From NCBI GenBank assembly GCA_004114245.1, contig QZWS01000085.1:1-27961 (forward strand): 27,961 nt of DNA. The letters are read 5' to 3'. This stretch comes from Zoopage sp. CT-All. Its lineage: Eukaryota > Zoopagomycota > Zoopagomycetes > Zoopagales > Zoopagaceae. Below the pieces are notes generated by a model. The model ran no database searches, was not told the DNA's origin, and saw only the letters and a program-made list of their open reading frames with translations. A program made the position numbers and the translations under genes. Positions 1-9,712 of the stretch are shown here, piece after piece. Numbering within the stretch: position 1 is the first letter of the stretch; each line of letters opens with the position of its first letter.

Positions 1-3000
1 CGAAAACTCAGAGTCGCTGAGTGCCAAAATGTTGTTTCCTTTGGTCATCTTCATGGCAAAGTTGAGTGCTGCCATCGCCCATCGGAAAGTCTGGCGCTCA
101 GTCTGATCGCAGTCGTCGCAGACAAAGCTAACCCAATCAATCGAGAGTCGGACCAGCTTCAGGTTGAACTGGGACCTAGGCAATCCCTCCATGGAGCTGA
201 GCGACATCAGCCCGTAATCTGATGCAAAACGGAAGAAGGGCTGGACGAGATCCTGGCAGTTAGGGACCTTCATCGTCACCTTGCGGAGAACGGTCACGGA
301 CTGGACGATCGTGTCCGCCAGCTTGTAGGCAGCTTTCTTGGTCCTGTTGAGTTCCTTGTTGAGGGCCATGACGTTTGCCCTGCTTTCCGTGATGATCTCC
401 AGGCCGAATGGCTCTGCAAACTTGCTGAAGCGCTTCTTGCAAGCGTCGAGTAGACTGCCGCGTTCTGAGATCAATCGCACGCGGCCTGGTTTCACATCAA
501 GCTCGTACCCTGGCAAGCCATCCAGTTGAATTATAGGACCGGTCCAGACAAACCGCTCGCGGGGCGTAAACACCAGGATGTAGCCTGTCCCTGGCTGTTC
601 AAAGCACGACCGTAGGGTAAGAGGCAGGTAAAGCGCGTTTTCGGCGACCTTATGCTCTACAACGATGTATACGCCCTCGCGCTCGATCGTATTAGTGTAG
701 ACCAGGACGTGATTCGTCTCTGCAAGTCTGTTCATGAGGACCCCGAAACTGTCGCTCTTCTTCTTGTCCAGCAGATACTCAGCGGAGTTCTCAAACGTGT
801 CCGTCAAAGTCCTAATCGCGTATAGACAAACATTAGAAATAAATTAGGGCACGGTTGCAGCATCCAATGACACCTATTCGAAATGCTCCGGTGGTTACCT
901 TGCGAATCGCCTCAACCTGTTGGCTCTGAATCGAACGTTCTCCAGCACCTTTCCATAGAACTTTGTGACCTCGCCTGCGGTCTGTGGCAAGTCGGGCCGC
1001 TCCTTCATCTGCTCTTGCAACTGCTTGTACAGAAATGTGGTCAACTTGCTCGTCAGGAAACTAGGGTATACAAGATGAGGTTAGCAGAGCACGTCGCAAA
1101 ACAAGTCCAGCCAAGAAAAGTATGCTCTTCTTTCCTCTTACCAGAGTTGCTCTGCTGTGTCCAGACCGATGCCGTCGATTTGCTGACCCAACTCGCTCAG
1201 AGCCTCCCACTCGAGATCCAGGACAGAATCAGTGTATTTTTTGGACTGTCCCCAGTACTCGACCTTCCAAGAGAGCAGTTTGAAATAAAACTGGAGTGAC
1301 GACTTCAGAATCTTTTCGTACTCGGCATCAATACAGGGTTCCAGGTACCAGCCGTTTTCACTGCTCTCCAGTTCTTCATAGTTATACTTGATCTTGCACG
1401 CCAGAAATAGAGACGTCTTGAAATCCTCGAGCATCTGGTCCACATTCAACAGAGTGGGAACAGAGACACGATCCGCGTACTCGAGACGAAGACGCAAACA
1501 TTCTTGCATCAAGGTTGTCGGAAACCGGATAAGCTGCTGTAACTCACTCATCGCAGGAACGAGACCCATGCTGGCAAACGCAACCGCGTTCTCGACCATG
1601 GTCCTTTTGATCTGTTGCATAGCTTGATGCAGTGAGCTGAGTGTGCTCTTCTCAAAGGTCCTCTCCAATCCGTTCTCCTTGAGCAGTCGATCCACGAACG
1701 AGACCTCATCCTGACCCGCATCCTTGGATCGCGATACTTCCAAGGTTTCGCTGCCTGTCCAGTTGCGCAGAATCTTTGTCTGAATCTTCATCCTCTTCAT
1801 CACGCTCGCGTACGCATTCAGCGCATCCAGACGGTGCTGAAACTTGGCAGAGCTGTAGAGCGGCTTCTCTTCGCCAATGACCGACGTCTTGGGGTAAAGG
1901 CTCTCGACAATATCGACCTTGTGCAGCACATCCAGAACTTGATCCAATGGGGAGAGCGGGCTGCTTAGGTCGACCTTGAATTCCATGACCTCCTGTAGAA
2001 ACGAGTCGACCTGCGCCCTAGCCGTCTCCACAAAGCGCTGCTCCTCGCCCACAGGCCTCGAGTGCAACGTTGCGCGAAGACCGTACCAGATCTGTTGCTT
2101 GATCGCCGGTTGAATCTCAAAGTTGGGGTCCTCCAGACGCTTGTTCTCGATACTGAAGACCTCTCCTGTCAAGACCGACTGCAGCATGCTTTGCCAATCA
2201 ATCCGCTCTCGGTTGAGCTCCAGTACGCCCTCGTCCGAGTTCGAGGTCGGTTGCATGAACCTGTCCAACCGCTCTTGGTCCTTTTTGTTGTTCTCGTTGA
2301 CATGCTGAGTGTCGTCGTCGTCCGCTTCTTCATTTTCGCCATGGTTGTCGTAGTATTGATCGACTGCATCCATGGGCGCGCCCAGCTGTGAGTCGTCCGT
2401 GGTCAGGCTGTCGAAACCGAAGCGCATGGAATCCATGCTACGCATTACCTCTTGGTCGGCCTCAGCCTCAACTTCAGCGTCATTGGCAGCCCTCTCTTCA
2501 GAGTCATCATAGTTGTCGTCGTCGTCGTCATTGTCCTGTTCGTCGTCGTCGTCGCCATTGTCACCATCGTCGTCATCGTCAGCCGAGTCCCCATCAAAAT
2601 CGTCTTGAGTTGGATCGTCCACTTCCTCTGCGAAAAAAAAGCGGACGCCCTTTTTCGGCTCCACGGGCACTTCTGGCTCGCTGTATTGTTGATGAGTGAC
2701 TCCGACTCTTGCTGTGATTGGTATTGCGATGGTTTGACTGACCCTGTGAAGAAGAGAGTGAGGGACGCAGCCACTCGTTAGCGTTCGCCAAGCTTCTGTT
2801 TTCGACAGTCGAAAAACGAAAGAACATGACGGAAAAAGGAATGAGTGCAGTGGGCACCTACCCGAACGAAGACGGGCTGCTCGAGTTGCTAATACGATGT
2901 TCTTCTGCGGTCGGTCGAAGCGGCCAGGTCATGTTGAGCGAGTTTCTGGCCGAGGCGCGGTCAGGGATGCGCTGGTAGCTCGTTGGACGGGCGACCGAGA

Positions 3001-3043
3001 TGGCATCCTCGTCCTCGCCCTCCTGCACTCGTGAGTTTGACAT
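1..3043 (-). CDS. SSK2: Ssk2/Wis4/MEKK4-type MAP kinase kinase kinase, N-terminal part (gene runs off the left edge)
   Basis: MAPKKK of the stress-activated (HOG/Sty1) cascade, which in yeasts receives a signal from a response regulator and phosphorylates a Pbs2/Wis1-type MAPKK; this role is family knowledge. I read four exons: 3043-2862, 2743-1142, 1060-899 and 811-<1. Donors are GTAGGT, GTAAGA and GTAACC, all acceptors are AG, and the phases agree through 919 codons. Exon 1 starts MSNSRVQEGED. Residues about 104-200 are a very acidic, Asp-rich tract. The family's conserved N-terminal block starts near residue 243 (DWQSMLQSVLTGE) and continues with ENVRFRANRLRRF spanning exons 3-4 and a final ILALSDSEF at the window edge. 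The catalytic kinase domain would follow outside the window and is not seen. The conserved N-terminal region, which in S. pombe Wis4/Win1 serves regulator binding, fits Ssk2/Wis4 better than Ste11/Bck1-type kinases. Family assignment is from memory of the motif, not a search. Confidence 0.85.
2513..2590 (-). repeat. Trinucleotide-rich acidic tract inside the MAPKKK gene
   Basis: The plus strand reads as runs of GTC/GTC-like triplets, so the minus-strand gene encodes several Asp runs within exon 2. Being an in-frame triplet repeat, its length can vary without breaking the frame. The flanking residues are also Asp/Glu-rich, so the whole tract is probably disordered. Confidence 0.8.
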
Positions 3044-3121
3044 TTATTGTGTGTCTAGAATCTGCAGACTCGGTCGAATAGTACAAGGGTGGCAGAGCTG
3101 CGATAGGAGAAGATGCAATGC

Positions 3122-3125
<4 letters not shown>

Positions 3126-3152
<27 letters not shown>
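3126..3152. repeat. GA dinucleotide microsatellite
   Basis: An uninterrupted GA run of 27 nt sits about 80-110 nt upstream of the MAPKKK start codon. Read on the gene's own strand it is a CT run, a common element of fungal promoters and leaders and possibly part of the 5' untranslated region. Confidence 0.95.
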
Positions 3153-3358
3153 CGTGGGATGGGAAGGTAGGAACAAGGAGAATGGAGCACAGGCTGCACC
3201 GTGCGAGGAGAGAGGGTAAAAGACTAAAAGACCTCGGCACTCGTGGCCAATCATTTTGAGCCTACGTACGCCTTGCACTTACGGGAATGTGCAACCTCTT
3301 ACTTCTATACTCGCACTCCCCTTTACATGCAATCTCCAGGCTCTCACGTCTCACCCAT

Positions 3359-3534
3359 GAGACAGACGTCCTTAAAACGCTGCGAGTTCATCGAAAGCTT
3401 CATGAGACAGAGGCTGTTGAACGCGGCGAATCCATCAGAAGTTCTTGAAACAGACGTCCTTCAACGCTATGAGTCCATCAAACCCTCCCTGAGACAGACG
3501 TCCTTGAATGCTGGAATGCTGCGAGAATTCGCGG
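3359..3534. repeat. Four-copy ~44-bp tandem minisatellite
   Basis: Four head-to-tail diverged copies begin at 3359, 3404, 3447 and 3491, so the spacing is 45, 43 and 44 nt. Each opens with GAGACAGACGTCCTT or a close variant and carries a GCGAGTTCATC-like middle. There are no spacers, so this is not a CRISPR array. The uneven spacing breaks any single reading frame, which argues against a protein repeat. Confidence 0.85.
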
Positions 3535-3765
3535 ATAGAAGACTTGCATCGACGCACCAAACTACTCTCTTTTCTTGGCATTGTTGCCACCGCGACGAAA
3601 CTAGCGACGGTCTGCAGCTGAAACTCTCAAGGCCTAGTGCAGGTGCCCCACGTCAGGGTGCATAGACCAAATGGAGGAAAAAGCGACGAATTGAGAGCAG
3701 CAGCAAATAATGGGAGTGTGCGGGAGTGAGAGGAAGTTGTTGTCGACGGAGAGCAAACAGCATTC

Positions 3766-3791
3766 TTTTTTTTTTTTTTTTTTTTTTTTTT
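3766..3791. repeat. 26-nt poly(T) run
   Basis: Twenty-six consecutive T residues lie about 300 nt upstream of the TATA box of the VWA gene. Long poly(dA:dT) tracts exclude nucleosomes in fungal promoters; that role here is inference. The exact length may be affected by sequencing. Confidence 0.9.
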
Positions 3792-4089
3792 GGTATTTTA
3801 GAGTTGGAGCTTCGGGTCTGAACGGTGTGTCCAGAGCGCGAGAGGACAGCACTGCCACCCACCCCGTCAGTTGATTTGACAGACGGAGGGAACACCACGT
3901 AGACTGCATGTAGCAAAAATAGGAGCCCTCTTCCCGCTCGTCCCAGATGAAATGGCGCAGTTTTTAATTGCTTTTGGGATTTTTTCTTTGCTTGGACCAA
4001 ATTTCTTTTTTGTAGCTTTGCCCCTCAGTAGCAGCAGCAGAGCATTGGGACTCGGTTGCCGCAGCGTATTCACAATCCCCCCTCGCATC

Positions 4090-4097
4090 TATAAAAG
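4090..4097 (+). promoter_or_regulatory. TATA box of the VWA gene
   Basis: TATAAAAG, a consensus TATA box, lies 137-144 nt before the start codon at 4234. It is followed by a CT-rich stretch and then a CA-rich leader, which would put the transcript start near 4120-4135. It is the best TATA match I noticed in the window. Confidence 0.8.
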
Positions 4098-4233
4098 CAG
4101 CCCTCTGTTCCCACATTTTTTGCCAAACCATCACTCTCTCTTTCCAGCGTCTCGCGCCCAGCGACTAGCAACACAAAAAAAACCTTAAAGCATACTACCT
4201 ACAACAACCCTTTCTCACTCTCACTCAACAACC

Positions 4234-5754
4234 ATGTTCTCCAGAATCATGAAGCCCAAGGTTCCTCCCCAGTCGAACATCTCAGGCCCTGCCTACCAGA
4301 CCAACACGTCAACCTTTGGCTCCCAGGCTCCTGCTCGCGGTCGTAACCGCGCCAACGACGCCGAGTTTCAAGAACTCAAGGCTACCTACCTCGCCGAGTT
4401 TGATTTCAAGGGCATCCATTGTACCGCGACGCCCCTCTACGACAGTGTCATCCGTGGTGTCAACACGGAACTCCCTGTCCTCTTTCAACTCAAGGTCGGC
4501 CAGCGTTCAAGCAAGCACGATTCGGACATGGTCCGAACCCCCTTCAACGTCGTCTTGGTCCTCGACAACTCTGGATCCATGGCTGGATCCCGCCTCGAGA
4601 ACTGCAAGACCGCGATCAACGCCATTATCAATACCCTTACTCCCCACGATACCCTCAGCTTGGTCATCTACGACTCCAAGACTGAGACAATCTTCGTGGA
4701 TTGCAACCACACCCACAAGAAGATGATGGTCGATGCCGTTGCCTCGATCCAGACCGCGGGGTGCACTAACCTCCATGCTGGACTCGAGCTCGGTGTCAAG
4801 ACATTACGCTCAAGCATGAAAAAGGAATCCGAACAAGAACTCAAGAGAAATGCACACCGCGTGTTTTTGTTCTCGGACGGGTTGGTCAACGAGGGCATCA
4901 AGTCTCCCTCGGTGATCGAGTCCCACGTCAAGGAATGGATCGGCTCCGACATCTCCATCTCTACGTTTGGAATCGGAGACGACTATGACGAAAAGCTCAT
5001 GAAGGCTATAGCCCAAGCTGCCAACGGTGATTCCTTCTTCATCGAAACCGAAGCCGATATCGAGGACATGGTCTCCAAAGGACTACGTGGTGTATCCAAC
5101 ATGATTGCCCCAGCTGCAACCTTGACGGTTCGAGGCTTGGGTGATGCAGTCATCAAAGATATCCCCGGATATGACCAGACCACGCCTGGTCAGGTCACCA
5201 TCCGGAACTTGAGGACCAACGGACTCGTCCAGTTGGTCGTCAACCTCGACATACGTGTACCCGGGCTCGACGATTTTTCCGAGAACGATATGGAGGATGT
5301 GGAGGACCACAAGAACTACAAGAAGATTCTCGGGTACTCCCTCACCTTGGAGGGTGAACACTTTGTGGACCTGGCTGACTGCGTGGGCTTGAGCGACACA
5401 GTGTCTGTGAATTATACGACCGATCACACCAAGGTCTCTGACGACAAGAAAAACAATGATGTCGTAGCGTTCTTGACCATCAAAGAGGCTGCAAGGATCG
5501 ATCGCGAGGTTGTGGAGCATTTGGCCAATAACAGGACGACCGAGGCCCTTTCCGCCAAGAAAAAAGTCATCTCCATGTATGGCGCCATCGCCCCAATCGA
5601 CCGGTGGGGATTTAGCAAAGTGATGCAGAATCAGTCCGAGCGCCTGGTTAAGGACCTAGAGACCAGTGGCAACACTCGGTTCGCACAAAAGATGTCGGCT
5701 CAGCAACAGCAGGAAGCTTCGGACGACGACATGGGATTCGGTATTTACGACTAG
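4234..5754 (+). CDS. von Willebrand factor A-domain protein with complete MIDAS, intronless
   Basis: A 506-aa protein read in one exon. Residues 1-50 are basic and low complexity; a beta-rich segment (about 51-105) leads into a VWA domain (about 104-285). The metal-ion-dependent adhesion site is complete: D111-x-S113-x-S115 in LVLDNSGSM, T178 in GCTNLHAGL and D215 in FLFSDGLVNEG. After the domain comes a beta-rich region, and the protein ends in a Gln-rich, acidic tail (SAQQQQEASDDDMGFGIYD). There is no signal peptide or membrane segment, so it is probably cytosolic. VWA domains bind protein partners through a divalent metal; the partner is unknown. ATG 4234 lies downstream of a consensus TATA box. 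Codon choice is strongly biased to C-ending codons (ATC, GTC, CTC, AAC), suggesting high expression. Unlike its neighbours it has no intron, which could mean strong expression, retroposition or transfer; I cannot choose between them. Confidence 0.92.
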   Translation: MFSRIMKPKVPPQSNISGPAYQTNTSTFGSQAPARGRNRANDAEFQELKATYLAEFDFKGIHCTATPLYDSVIRGVNTELPVLFQLKVGQRSSKHDSDMVRTPFNVVLVLDNSGSMAGSRLENCKTAINAIINTLTPHDTLSLVIYDSKTETIFVDCNHTHKKMMVDAVASIQTAGCTNLHAGLELGVKTLRSSMKKESEQELKRNAHRVFLFSDGLVNEGIKSPSVIESHVKEWIGSDISISTFGIGDDYDEKLMKAIAQAANGDSFFIETEADIEDMVSKGLRGVSNMIAPAATLTVRGLGDAVIKDIPGYDQTTPGQVTIRNLRTNGLVQLVVNLDIRVPGLDDFSENDMEDVEDHKNYKKILGYSLTLEGEHFVDLADCVGLSDTVSVNYTTDHTKVSDDKKNNDVVAFLTIKEAARIDREVVEHLANNRTTEALSAKKKVISMYGAIAPIDRWGFSKVMQNQSERLVKDLETSGNTRFAQKMSAQQQQEASDDDMGFGIYD

Positions 5755-6084
5755 GAGTCTCAACACCCACTCAAAACCAACCTGCAACCAACAAACATTA
5801 CTACATCGCCTCACATATCTCTGCACACAGGCACACACACACATACAAACATACATTATTTATCCCACATATGCTCACAGCCTCACTCTCTCACATCTTT
5901 TCACACACTTTCACAGCCTTCTTGTTCATATCCTTCTCATACCTTGTAAATAGTCGTCAATAAACAAAAACATCATCTCCACAAAAACTAGTAAAAGAGA
6001 TACAGCCCATGTGTTTGTTCTGAATGGGAAATATCTTTCTCAATCTCCTTTTTAAAGTGCATGTAGGGTTCCCAGCTATGATGA
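5755..6084. other. Convergent 3' region between the VWA gene and the sugar carrier
   Basis: It holds the 3' untranslated regions of two genes that point at each other. The first half is a CA/CT-rich low-complexity stretch (about 5815-5935) with an AATAAA hexamer after it. I see no gene. Confidence 0.75.
5959..5964 (+). terminator. Probable poly(A) signal of the VWA gene
   Basis: AATAAA lies 205 nt past the stop codon of the VWA gene, after a T- and CA-rich stretch and before an A-rich one. Position and context fit a fungal polyadenylation signal. Confidence 0.6.
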
Positions 6085-9000
6085 TCAAAGATGGTGAGCT
6101 TGAGAGACAACCACCACTGATCTCGGTTGCTGCCACAACCTGACACTCAACAGCGCTGCGATTCCAGCCATGACGCCTCCAAACCGCAGCATCACTCCAA
6201 TCGTGTCAGGATCACCTGGCTGCTCGCTCACCGGTTGTGTGTCTCCTGGCTGCTGCATGTCCGGTTCAATGGCTGCAAAGACCATACTACTGAGAAAGCT
6301 GACCAGGAACTGTGGGAGGACAATGTAAATGTTGTGGATGCCCAGTAAGGCACCTGCAGAAGCTGCCTCTGATCCCGGTGTTGTGGGCGATGAGATGCCG
6401 GGCGTTGTAGGTCTGGATGGACTAGATTGATAGATTTTAACGTCAAGATGGCCATTTTTCGTTAACACAGCATCAATCAAGGAGCGAGGATGTAAAAGCC
6501 CCATCTGGCGATCAGTGGGAAACACTTCTCGATGACACCTAAAGGTTATATGCATTTAACAAACGAGTGGGTACTGACCTTCTTCTATCCTGGCGTCGCG
6601 ATCTCCTCAGACGATCGCCTTCACTGCCTCCGCTGCCACTGCCACCGTCGCTACTAATACTGCTGCTGCTTGATATTAGGTCCGGGTCCGAATCTGTATC
6701 AACGTGGGCCATCTCTTTTGTATTCTTCACTGGTGCAGTCCATGCGCCGTGAGCCTGATTATGAGTAGTGGGTGGCGATGGCGTCGTTCCTCGACTTTTA
6801 AGCAATACGGATTTAGGATCGCCTGTGATATATGAGTCCGCGCTAGGTGAGACAAGCTCATCCTGCGACTCGTGCTCTCCAACTGGTTGATACTGTTGCC
6901 GTGATCTTGAGAAGCGACCTATACTTGTCTCTGCCATTCTAATATCCTCTACGTCCTCATCGTCTTCTTGTTCGTCATCTTTTTGATAGAGCACGTCTAC
7001 ATTTTCTCCAACCACGGCTGTGTTCAGACTCAAAAGTCGCTCTTGGTGCTGTTCCTCTTGCATTTGCTGAGATATAACCTCACCCAGGATTGAAAATGGC
7101 GCCCACATTGACACTGCCCATGCAATTCCACAGCAAGCAAACAAAACGGTCGATCCTTTGAGATCCTGAATGTACCACGTGCTCACGAGCGAGAATGACA
7201 CCAAGACCAGCGAGAGTGTGTACATCTTTGGCAGGGTGAGTCCAGGGATTGGAAGGCTGAGCCACCAAGGAAGACATGTCCTGCTAGGTCTCTTCCAGCA
7301 GCACCGCCTAGGAGATGACTGTCTCTTCAAGCTAATACCGTCGGATCCATGCAGTGTCCTAGACGTGTATGAGAATGGTCCCGACCTGTGTTCTGAAGTA
7401 AGGTGCTCTGCCGGAGCCACGAATGCTGGCAATATGATGGATGATGCCAGTGAGACCACAGAGTAAACAAGCAGGCAGAACGACCCTGCTCTGACAGCCG
7501 CGTCCCCTACCCCTGATGTGACAGGGTCCTGATCCGGATCGGCCGGTTCTCCGACTCGCGTCTGTTCCTGGGTATAAATCTCGGCGATATAGGTGGAAGA
7601 GTAAAACAAGAATGGGAACCAGCCCATCCAAGCAAAGAACTGTACGTTGCAGAGGTACTGAATCCGAGTCGGCAAGTAGCGAATAGCTCTAATAACCGAC
7701 ATAAATCCTTGTGAAAACTCTTTCAAAAAGGACGACGAGGGAGATCTGCATGCGACGAACGAGAACGATGGTAAGTCCTTATCCGATACGTTTTTCCACC
7801 GAGAAACTAGTTGCTATGTACCTTGGTGATCGAACCATGATACGCTCTGTTACGGCAAAGCAGGTTAGGCCAACTGTGAGGGCAAGGAATAAACACGCGA
7901 GGACGCAGAGGCATTTGATCTGTGTGTCTCCAAAGAAAGGAAGCAGCTGTGGAAGATCAACGTTGCCCATGAAGTACCCAAAAATTCCTCCCAGACCCAT
8001 AAGTCGACTCGCCCAAGAGGCCGCTTCCTCCTGCTGTGAAGAAGGTAAACTGTCCACGATCAATGTCCTGCAGCTTGCTTGGACTAGGGCAAGACCACGA
8101 ATAAGAAAAGCATATGCCATGAATTAGCTCCTTAGCATGAAGATCGTTTCATATAACATCTGCGTCGGATGAACAACGAGATGAACACCTACCGCAGTTG
8201 ATGGCAAAGTCCATAATGTATATAGACCCGACAGCCATTAATATGGTCGCACCTTCCAACTTTGAAAAAGAGAATATCGGGTTGTTAGCTTCATTTTTCT
8301 TCGAGAGACATATCGTGTAATACTCCAACCTGCTTACATTTGCATATCCTGCGCCAAAGACTGCAGTCATAATCTCCTTGCACCACCCCAGACATAAAAA
8401 TGAGGCCACCACGGCTGTCACTCCAACGATGAGGAACGGCCTCCTCCTGCCTAGTTTGGATGTGCATCTATCCGAGAGCACGCCCACGACGGGTTGCATG
8501 ACCAGTCCTAAAAGAGCGCGTGAATACAAATGTGGTCCGTGTCAGCACGAAGACGCGTCAAAAAAATTGCGAGAGCTTGTTAATCTAATCTCCGCGCACT
8601 TTATGAAATCAGGTCTTACCGGAGAGAGGTCCAGCCAGCCACACAAGCGACATGAGAGACTTGGAGAGCCCTAGCTGGAGCAAGAACGGGGTCCCGTAGG
8701 CCATTTCCACAGACCCTAATGAACATGGATTCAAGAAGGGTAATGCAGGTTAATTTCTTGCGCTTGTCCAACCGTCCTATCAGAGCCCAATAGCGGACGA
8801 GCATTGGAAGCTATGATATCATTATCCATGGCGGTCAAAACACGAACAAGCAGAGGCTGTTGCCTTCTTTTTTGAAGCAAGCTGGTCTAAACATAACGGG
8901 TGACCGTCTTACATGTAAACTGGAGACTAGTGACCAAGAAGCATAGGAGACGGTGCGCATGTGCAAGACTAGTTGTTAGATACTCTTTCACCAAGTACCC

Positions 9001-9378
9001 AGTACAGCACCAAACGTAACGATTCATCTACGTTCGTGAAACTCAACAGCATTCTTACCCCATGAGAGCTGTGGTGAGAAGAACCATCCTCACTGTCCTG
9101 CTGGATCCCCGTATGCGCGCACGGCCATGGAGACCTGGTTTGAGCTGGTCGTAATTTTGCTGGCGAGGACCGGAATAGTCTTCTTCGTCACGGTCCTCGA
9201 CGGCGATGAGAGTGTCGAGGGCTGCTGCATGTGCGGAGTGTCTTTCGGCTGAAGCTGTTCTTGAGACTCGCGGCTGGTCTACGGCATGGGCCCGAGCATG
9301 AGCAGAGGGGGTCGAGGCGGATGTGGACGCTGGGCGTTTGGGCTGCTGGAGTGAAGGTTGCATCCCGACCATGGTCAT
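6085..9378 (-). CDS. SUT/SLC45-type (GPH-like) MFS sugar:proton symporter, eight exons
   Basis: Probable sucrose or maltose/H+ symporter of the plasma membrane. I read eight exons: 9378-9059, 8926-8913, 8715-8620, 8507-8338, 8259-8193, 8083-7822, 7745-6579 and 6538-6085. They sum to 2550 nt (849 aa) with every junction in phase. An in-frame stop at 9390-9388 lies just upstream of ATG 9378. Residues 1-95 are a hydrophilic N-terminal tail. The family block GLQFTWSVEMAYGTPFLL starts at 107, then GLVMQPVVGVLSD and the loop 2-3 signature GRRRPF (163-168), VQASCRTLIVDSLP and CNVQFFAWMGWFPFL. After about ten membrane segments comes a loop of about 225 residues (about 535-758), rich in acidic and Ser residues. 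The final two segments (ALLGIHNIYIVLPQFLVSFL and VMLRFGGVMAGIAALL) are in exon 8. The last intron, about 40 nt, is unusually short, and the loop could hide another intron. Substrate is inferred from family. Confidence 0.85.
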
Positions 9379-9712
9379 TGGGCCAATTCAAAGTCGGAGT
9401 CGAACTGGGCGTCACTGGATGTCAGCGTCAGAGTGGGAATGGGCGGCTGCTAATGTTGGCGCGTTGCCAAGGCGGAGTGAAGGACAATGACGAGGGGAGT
9501 GGAGACAGAGCGAGGAATCGAGCAGCAGAAATAAAAAAGAGAGACTGGGCGATGGAAAAAAGAGAACAGAGAACAGAGACAACGGGAGGGCGGAGGGCGA
9601 ATAAAAATGAAGCTTTGGCCACCATCGTTTCTTTTTTTACATGAGCTTAGTCTCGTCGCTGGACCAGCGCTCTTGATATTTTAGGTTACGGTAACAGGAT
9701 GCTTCTAGCGGC
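9379..9712. other. Intergenic region between the sugar carrier and TFIP11 (both minus)
   Basis: These 334 nt hold the promoter and leader of the sugar carrier and the 3' region of TFIP11. The part nearest 9480-9610 is GA-rich on the plus strand, hence CT-rich on the gene strand, like other leaders in this window. I found no clear TATA box and no gene. Confidence 0.65.

Larger units (their letters stand above)
3044..4233. other. 1.2-kb divergent intergenic region between the MAPKKK and the VWA gene
   Basis: No convincing gene lies here. An open frame of 140 codons (3243-3665, plus) crosses a minisatellite and has no recognisable domain. The region holds, in order, a GA microsatellite, a four-copy ~44-bp minisatellite, a long T run and a TATA box. 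It must contain both divergent promoters, because the MAPKKK start is at 3043 (minus) and the VWA start at 4234 (plus). The last 120 nt before 4234 are CT- and CA-rich, as expected for a fungal 5' leader. Confidence 0.7.

Noticed and set aside
883-1299. 138-codon plus-strand frame
   Set aside because: It lies antisense to exons 2 and 3 of the MAPKKK, whose splice sites and family motifs explain the region.
2452-2781. Val-rich frame on the plus strand
   Set aside because: It is the antisense reading of the triplet repeat that encodes the Asp tract.
3359-3534. CRISPR-like array
   Set aside because: The copies are directly joined without unique spacers, they are diverged, and the DNA is eukaryotic, so this is a minisatellite.
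3243-3665. 140-codon open frame on the plus strand with Met-Arg-Gln repeats
   Set aside because: The peptide repeats arise from the 44-bp minisatellite. The copy spacing of 45, 43 and 44 nt breaks the frame between copies, and no domain or codon bias supports a gene.
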